From Xanthobacteraceae bacterium (GTDB lineage Bacteria > Pseudomonadota > Alphaproteobacteria > Rhizobiales > Xanthobacteraceae): a stretch of DNA of 11,025 nt. Position numbers and translations under genes: made by a program. Within the stretch, counting starts at the first letter, position 1, and each line of letters begins with the position of its first letter. The notes under the pieces are model-generated. The model made no database searches, was not told the DNA's origin, and was given only the letters and a program-made list of their open reading frames with translations. The stretch lies in NCBI GenBank assembly GCA_030037185.1, contig JASHRR010000794.1:1-11025 (forward strand). The letters run 5' to 3'. Of the stretch, positions 7,182-11,025 are shown one piece after another.

Positions 7182-7952
7182 CTAATCGGTAGCAGGAATG
7201 GCGGCCCGGTCGCCGTCGCGCGGCACGGACGCGACATCCGGCGCCGTTCTAAGCTCCTGCAGGATCATGATCTTCTGCCATATCTTTTGCGAAAGCCCGG
7301 CGCTGACGCGCTCGATGTCGCTGACCGCATCGGCGACTGCCTGATCATCAAGACTCTGCCCGAACAGCACCGCAACCTTCGAAGTCAGCGACAGCATCTC
7401 CGAACAATAGTCGAGATATCGCGTCATTTGAAATTCGTTGAGCAGAACGGGCGGAGAGGATGGCGTGTTCGCGCGGACAACGAACTTGCTCGGGTCCTTC
7501 GTCAGCTGATGCATGTCAATCACGTGGACGATGGAGCGAAGCTCATGCAACGCCGCCAGAGCACGGCGACGCTTGAGGCGTTCTTCCAGCTTGAGCAGGG
7601 AGAGCACCGCGGCCCCGGTAAGGACCGTGAGATTGGCCGCCGCCTCGATGCCCTGCGCAACCGAGTAAACATTGTCCGCCGCCGTCTTGGTGAAGTCGAT
7701 CAGCGTCAGCATCCATCCCAGGACCGCGAAACCTGTCGCCAGGATGACGAACACGAGTGCACGCAACCCCCTGTAGCCGCGTCCGATGCGGACCGCGCGC
7801 CGGGTATCTTCCTTGGCGATTTCGTTGAGCTGCGCGCATATCCTGTAAAGCCCGCAATCGCCGAATCGCTCGAAGATCCGGGCCACAAGCCTGTCGATGG
7901 TTTCGACCACCGGCCCGGGTTTCAGAATCAACTTTTCACGACCGGATGACAC
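7182..7952 (-). CDS. Two-TM inner-membrane protein with helical C-terminal domain, function unknown
   Basis: A 256-residue protein. The frame stays open to 8279, but the GTG at 7952 is the best start: AAAAGGAGG with GGAGG at 7963-7967 lies 10 bases upstream, and the translation before it is not protein-like. Residues 1-62 are amphipathic and basic, TM1 spans about 65-85, a short loop follows, and TM2 spans roughly 105-120. The C-terminal 135 residues are helical and charged (LKLEERLKRRRALAALHELRS, later YLDYCSEMLSLTSKVAVLFGQ), most likely cytoplasmic. No catalytic motif is visible. The 2-TM-plus-helical layout recalls SLATT-type membrane proteins, but no nucleotide cyclase, SLOG or effector gene is adjacent, so I do not assign that role. 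I recall similar conserved hypothetical proteins in Bradyrhizobium. Stop is TAG, 11 bases from the convergent hydrolase stop, leaving little space for separate terminators. Confidence 0.78.
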   Translation of the reverse strand: MSSGREKLILKPGPVVETIDRLVARIFERFGDCGLYRICAQLNEIAKEDTRRAVRIGRGYRGLRALVFVILATGFAVLGWMLTLIDFTKTAADNVYSVAQGIEAAANLTVLTGAAVLSLLKLEERLKRRRALAALHELRSIVHVIDMHQLTKDPSKFVVRANTPSSPPVLLNEFQMTRYLDYCSEMLSLTSKVAVLFGQSLDDQAVADAVSDIERVSAGLSQKIWQKIMILQELRTAPDVASVPRDGDRAAIPATD

Positions 7953-8291
7953 GAGAGACCGACCTCCTTTTACCTGTCCGCTCACGAGCTCCCCGCCGCA
8001 TGCCGGCAAGGTCGGGAGGGGAGTCGAGTTGAGGACGCGGGTGGGACATCGCGAGCGCATGTCATCGCCGGAAGGCTGGCGCACAAGGGCGATACGATGC
8101 CACCACAGAGGGGCGTTGCGCCGGATCCGGACCGAGCGGTTCGGTGGGATTCGAGCACAAGGCTGCGACAATTCGGTGACGTGCCGGCTGACGGCGCCGA
8201 TAGGCAGGTCCTGAAAAATTCGGGTCCACGGCGCTCCCTTCCGGCGCCTGCGCGGGGCGATGTATATTCGCTGAAACATCGGGAGGAGAGT
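7953..8291. other. Divergent intergenic region between the membrane protein and the calcium-loop protein
   Basis: About 340 bases with both neighbours transcribed outward. CTCCCC (7989-7994) and GGGGAG (8018-8023) flank GCCGCATGCCGGC, an imperfect GC-rich dyad of the type scattered in related genomes. A TATATT box at 8263-8268 sits at a suitable distance for the plus-strand gene, but its -35 (TTCCGG at 8239-8244, 18-base spacer) is poor. Open frames crossing this region on both strands are upstream extensions of the neighbouring genes and are not supported. Confidence 0.45.
7963..7967 (-). promoter_or_regulatory. Strong Shine-Dalgarno site deciding a GTG start
   Basis: GGAGG within AAAAGGAGGTC on the minus strand, 10 bases before GTG at 7952. 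It is the only strong site in the 330 bases of open frame upstream, so it moves the start well inside the longest open frame. Confidence 0.6.
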
Positions 8292-9140
8292 ATGGCTTTC
8301 TCTGCTTCATTCGGTCTCGCAATACGTGCGGCCGTGCTGCTCGCGGTGCTTTCGACCGCGGCAGGCGTACGCGCGTCCGACGGCAGCAAGTATCCGGATT
8401 TCGCGGGCGTGTGGCGCAAACCGGCCGGAATTGGCAATCAATGGGACCAGACGAAGCCGCTCGGCCGGGCGCAGGAGCCACCCTTCACGCCTGAGTACCA
8501 AGCGATCTTCGAGGCCAGTCTTGCCGACCAGAAGGCCGGCGGGCAAGGCAATGACCCGCCGTCGCGCTGCGTGCCGTTCGCCATGCCGCGGGTTATGACC
8601 GTGGTGTTCGACATGGAGATCGTCGTCACGCCGGCCACCACCTACATGCTGTTCGCCCATTCCATGCCCAGACACGTTCTCACCGACGGGCGCGACTGGC
8701 CGAAGGAGACCGAGCCGACCTTCCTGGGGCTGTCGATCGGCAAATGGATCGATACCGACGGCGACGGCCGCTATGACATGCTGGAGATCGAGACCCGCGA
8801 CCTGAAGGGCCCGCGAACCTACGAGGGCACCGGCATGCCGTTTCACGCCGACAACCAGACGGTCGTAAAGGAGCGCTTGTTTCTCGATCCGGCCAATGCG
8901 GATGCCCTCAATGACGAGATTACGGTGTTCGATCACGCCCTGACGCGGCCCTGGACCATCACCAAGCGATATCGCCGCGACCACAATCCGGTTCGGCTGG
9001 AATACAACTGCTCCGAGGACAACCACCACGTTGTGATCGGCGGCCAGGACTACTTCCTCAGCGGCGACGACCTGCTGATGCCGTCAAAGAAGGATCAGCC
9101 GCCGCCGGACCTTCGTTATTTCGCGCCGACGCGCAAGTGA
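8292..9140 (+). CDS. Exported protein with EF-hand-like calcium loop, function unknown
   Basis: A 282-residue protein. The ATG at 8292 follows GGGAGGAG closely; an upstream in-frame start at 8097 is not supported. Residues 1-28 are a signal peptide (Arg12, hydrophobic 13-24, Val-Arg-Ala), so the product is exported. The mature part opens with YPDFAGVW, a repeated theme in this family. A 12-residue loop at 154-165 reads D-T-D-G-D-G-R-Y-D-M-L-E: Asp at 1, 3, 5 and 9, Gly at 6 and Glu at 12, the pattern of EF-hand or dockerin calcium loops. Cys93 and Cys240 are the only cysteines noted in the mature part and may pair. The C-terminus (HHVVIGGQDYFLSGDDLLMP, then PPPDLRYF) is the most conserved-looking block. 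I recall this as an uncharacterised exported family in Rhizobiales and do not know its role. A frameshifted paralogue lies at about 5500-6150. A hairpin follows the stop after 3 bases. Confidence 0.85.
   Translation: MAFSASFGLAIRAAVLLAVLSTAAGVRASDGSKYPDFAGVWRKPAGIGNQWDQTKPLGRAQEPPFTPEYQAIFEASLADQKAGGQGNDPPSRCVPFAMPRVMTVVFDMEIVVTPATTYMLFAHSMPRHVLTDGRDWPKETEPTFLGLSIGKWIDTDGDGRYDMLEIETRDLKGPRTYEGTGMPFHADNQTVVKERLFLDPANADALNDEITVFDHALTRPWTITKRYRRDHNPVRLEYNCSEDNHHVVIGGQDYFLSGDDLLMPSKKDQPPPDLRYFAPTRK
8751..8786 (+). other. EF-hand-like calcium-binding loop (codons 154-165)
   Basis: All four acidic ligands of a DxDxDG loop and the Glu at position 12 are present; position 8 is Tyr, a tolerated large hydrophobic. 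The flanks are beta-like rather than the two helices of a true EF hand, so a calcium-loop of the dockerin or thrombospondin type is likelier. Confidence 0.65.
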
Positions 9141-9143
9141 ACA

Positions 9144-9186
9144 TGTAGGGTCGGGCGGTGGGCACGCTTGGCTTTCCCACCCTACA
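9144..9186. terminator. Hairpin repeat directly after the calcium-loop protein gene, probable terminator
   Basis: TGTAGGGT (9144-9151) and ACCCTACA (9179-9186) are perfect reverse complements; inside, GTGGG (9158-9162) and CCCAC (9176-9180) can pair as an alternative. The left arm begins 3 bases after the TGA. Elements starting TGTAGGGTGGGC and closing with the complementary arm are, as far as I recall, dispersed repeats of Bradyrhizobium and Rhodopseudomonas genomes, often at gene ends. A terminator or mRNA-stabilising role fits the position; there is no T-run. Confidence 0.6.
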
Positions 9187-9644
9187 ATCCTAAAAGCCCA
9201 GCAGCGGCCTTGCTTTCACCAGAGCCCCCGCGCGGATGCTCCGGCCGGAGCGCTCGGGTGGAGAGGACGCGCGCGGCATAACTATGACGGCCCGCGCGGT
9301 GAAGAAGTTTGCACCACTTGGCGTTGAGTCCATCAGCAGTGGTGACTCTGAAAGAGCCGGTGACACCACGCCTCCTCGAGCCCCCACCGTGGCGGCGTTG
9401 ACGGCGGGCGCGTCCTTCACAGACGCCGTGGCCTGCGCTTTGATGCGGGCCAGCTGATTTGCCGGCGAGGAACTCTTCGACCGGCTTTGCGTCTCTAGCG
9501 CGATGCAATCGGCGGTAAAAAATCGTCACGGTGCGCGTAACTGAAATCGAGGACCGGGCGACATTTAGCGTTTGCGCACGGGTTCTTGCTTTCTAACGTT
9601 GCGGCGGGCCGAACGACGCCAGGGATCGATTTGATCACCTGATC

Positions 9645-9679
9645 CGCCGTGACGGCGAGCCCGCCGTTGGCAACGGCGG
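9645..9679. repeat. Two adjacent GC-rich hairpins
   Basis: CCGCCGTT (9661-9668) and AACGGCGG (9672-9679) form a perfect 8-bp stem with a 3-base loop; just before it CGCCG-TGA-CGGCG gives a 5-bp stem. The larger hairpin is followed on plus by CTTCTC, a weak pyrimidine tail. It could be a terminator of something read from the left or a REP-like element; no gene ends nearby. Confidence 0.5.
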
Positions 9680-9861
9680 CTTCTCAATTGGCGCAGTCCG
9701 GAGGCGGGATTTGCGGCCCGACGCCCGCGGGCGATCATCACCGGCGCGGCCGCCGTTAACCATCAGCGCGTCCAACGCGGACCGCCGGTCCTTGCGCTTA
9801 TGCTGATTGGACACTACTGAGCAGCGCACACGGGATCCGCCGGGAACGGAACCCGCCACCT

Positions 9862-9865
9862 GGAG
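9862..9865 (+). promoter_or_regulatory. Ribosome-binding site selecting a TTG start
   Basis: GGAG lies 8 bases before the TTG at 9874. No ATG or GTG with a comparable site occurs upstream in the same frame (open back to at least 9790), and conserved-looking protein begins right at the TTG. Confidence 0.55.
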
Positions 9866-9873
9866 CGCACCCC

Positions 9874-11025
9874 TTGCACTACGACGACAACCTGACGACC
9901 GAACGGCCGACCTTCGTGACTCATCTGGAATGCGCCGAAACAGGCGAGCATCACGCCGCCGACAAGGTGCACAACCTCTCGCGCGCCGGCAAGCCGCTGC
10001 TGGTGCGCTATGATCTCGAAGGCGTCGCCACGGCGCTGACCAAGCAAGCATTGGCGCGGCGCGCGCCCGACCTGTGGCGCTACCGCGAGCTGCTGCCGGT
10101 CCGCCGCGTAGAGGACATCGTCAGCCTGGGCGAAGCCGTGACGCCGCTCGTCCCGCTGCCGCGGCTCACAGCCAGCCTCGGCAGCGCTGAGCTTCTGGTC
10201 AAGGACGAAGGACGGCTGCCGACCGGCTCGTTCAAGGCGCGCGGTCTGGTGCTGGCGGTGTCCATGGCCAAGGCCTTCGGCATCCAGCACATGGCGATGC
10301 CGACCAATGGCAATGCGGGCGCGGCGCTGGCAGCCTACGCGACGCGGACGCGCATCAAGACGACGATCTTTTGTCCGGAGGATACGCCCGAGGTGAATGT
10401 CAGCGAAATGGCGTTGCAAGGCGCGAGCGTCTATCGCGTCAACGGCCTGATCGACGACTGCGGCAAGATCGTCGCCGCCGGAAAACAGAAGGCGGGCTGG
10501 TTTGACGCGTCGACCCTAAAGGAGCCCTACCGCATCGAGGGCAAGAAGACGATGGGACTGGAGCTCGCCGAGCAGCTCGGCTGGGAGCTGCCGGATGTGA
10601 TCTTTTATCCGACCGGCGGCGGCACCGGGTTGATCGGCATGTGGAAGGCGTTTGCCGAGCTCGAGGCGGTGGGGCTGATCGGTGCGCGCCGGCCGCGCAT
10701 GGTCGCGGTGCAGGCGAGCGGCTGCGCGCCGATCGTCCGTGCCTTCGAGGCGGGGGTGGAGCATGCCAAGCGCTGGGAGAACGCGCATACGCTGGCTTCC
10801 GGCATCCGCGTGCCGCGGGCGCTCGGCGATTTCCTGATCCTGCGCGCGGTGCGCGAGAGCGGCGGCTTCGCCATTGCCGTGCCGGACGAGGCGATCGTTG
10901 CGGCGGTTGAGGAGGTGGGGCGCGAGGAGGGCGTGCTGCTCTGCCCCGAGGGGGCGGCGACCTTCGCCGCCTGGCGCGCCGCCGTGGCCGAGGGGCGGGT
11001 AGGGCGGGACGAGCGCGCGGTGCTG
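9874..11025 (+). CDS. Threonine synthase-like PLP enzyme (3' end outside window)
   Basis: Fold-type II pyridoxal-phosphate enzyme. Threonine synthase converts O-phosphohomoserine to threonine in the cytoplasm; that is the best-fitting activity here. The frame runs off the right edge with 384 codons visible, near full length for the short threonine synthase class. Start is TTG at 9874, picked from the GGAG 8 bases before and because the family-like N-terminus (LTTERPTFVTHLECAETGE) starts there. The Schiff-base lysine is Lys121 in TGSFKARG; the glycine/asparagine loop PTNGNAGAA near 143-151 and the phosphate-binding PTGGGTG near 245-251 are both present. The N-terminus keeps only one Cys in the segment where some relatives carry a zinc-ribbon-like pair. 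Threonine dehydratase or another beta-family PLP enzyme is the main alternative, but the N-terminal extension and the SFKARG context favour threonine synthase. A separate gene with a long upstream gap, so probably its own promoter. Confidence 0.85.
   Translation, partial: MHYDDNLTTERPTFVTHLECAETGEHHAADKVHNLSRAGKPLLVRYDLEGVATALTKQALARRAPDLWRYRELLPVRRVEDIVSLGEAVTPLVPLPRLTASLGSAELLVKDEGRLPTGSFKARGLVLAVSMAKAFGIQHMAMPTNGNAGAALAAYATRTRIKTTIFCPEDTPEVNVSEMALQGASVYRVNGLIDDCGKIVAAGKQKAGWFDASTLKEPYRIEGKKTMGLELAEQLGWELPDVIFYPTGGGTGLIGMWKAFAELEAVGLIGARRPRMVAVQASGCAPIVRAFEAGVEHAKRWENAHTLASGIRVPRALGDFLILRAVRESGGFAIAVPDEAIVAAVEEVGREEGVLLCPEGAATFAAWRAAVAEGRVGRDERAVL

Larger units (their letters stand above)
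9187..9873. other. Long gap without a supported gene
   Basis: Nearly 700 bases before the threonine synthase-like gene. Small open frames overlap on both strands around 9182-9530 (the minus frame reading FFTADCIALETQSRSK and onward to base 9190 is the most protein-like) and around 9600-9700, but none has a start with a ribosome-binding site or a fold I recognise. CACCACT (9312-9318) can pair with AGTGGTG (9338-9344), which can pair instead with CACCAC (9364-9369). The region may be decayed coding sequence plus the promoter of the downstream gene. Confidence 0.45.

Noticed and set aside
7077..7949. 290-codon plus-strand frame
   Set aside because: It overlaps the end of the hydrolase and is antisense to the 2-TM protein, which has membrane helices and a strong ribosome-binding site; the plus frame has neither.
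8097..8291. N-terminal extension of the calcium-loop protein
   Set aside because: The extension is not protein-like and precedes an obvious GGGAGGAG-ATG-signal peptide start at 8292.
9814..10419. 201-codon minus-strand frame
   Set aside because: Shadow of the PLP enzyme, whose catalytic lysine and phosphate loops lie on the plus strand.

Overview
The window is high-GC DNA with strong third-position G/C bias. It most resembles an alphaproteobacterium of the Bradyrhizobium/Rhodopseudomonas group. That guess rests on the long fused indolepyruvate ferredoxin oxidoreductase, on a small exported-protein family with a Trp-Tyr-Tyr/Cys-Trp core, and on a TGTAGGGT...ACCCTACA hairpin repeat of the kind common in that group. 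It is inference from recalled family resemblance, not from a database search.

Layout. (1) 1-2934, plus: the 3' part of a fused indolepyruvate ferredoxin oxidoreductase, open at the left edge. (2) 3150-3812, minus: a small exported protein with a 12-residue tandem repeat; its 3' end converges on gene 1. (3) 4413-4811 and 5051-5461, plus: two tandem paralogous exported cupins, separated by a 239-base leader with two good inverted repeats. (4) About 5500-6150, minus: an unrecognised-by-ORF pseudogene, a frameshifted relative of the exported protein encoded at 8292-9140. (5) 6292-7170, plus: an exported alpha/beta hydrolase-fold protein whose nucleophile position is Ala. (6) 7182-7952, minus: a two-TM membrane protein, ending 11 bases from gene 5. 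(7) 8292-9140, plus: an exported protein with an EF-hand-like calcium loop, followed directly by a hairpin repeat. (8) 9141-9873: about 730 bases with no convincing gene. (9) 9874 to the right edge, plus: a PLP-dependent threonine synthase-like gene starting at TTG.

How it fits together. Two ordinary metabolic genes (aromatic keto-acid oxidation; threonine synthesis or a related PLP reaction) flank about 6 kb of loosely packed accessory DNA. Most genes in that stretch carry an N-terminal signal peptide, each has its own ribosome-binding site, and none forms a tight operon. There is no transposase, integrase, tRNA, rRNA or CRISPR array. The stretch looks like an exported-protein neighbourhood shaped by duplication (cupins) and decay (pseudogene). 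I do not see a clear new multi-gene system. The best leads are the pseudogene/calcium-loop family, the Ala-for-Ser hydrolase, and the structured leader between the cupins.
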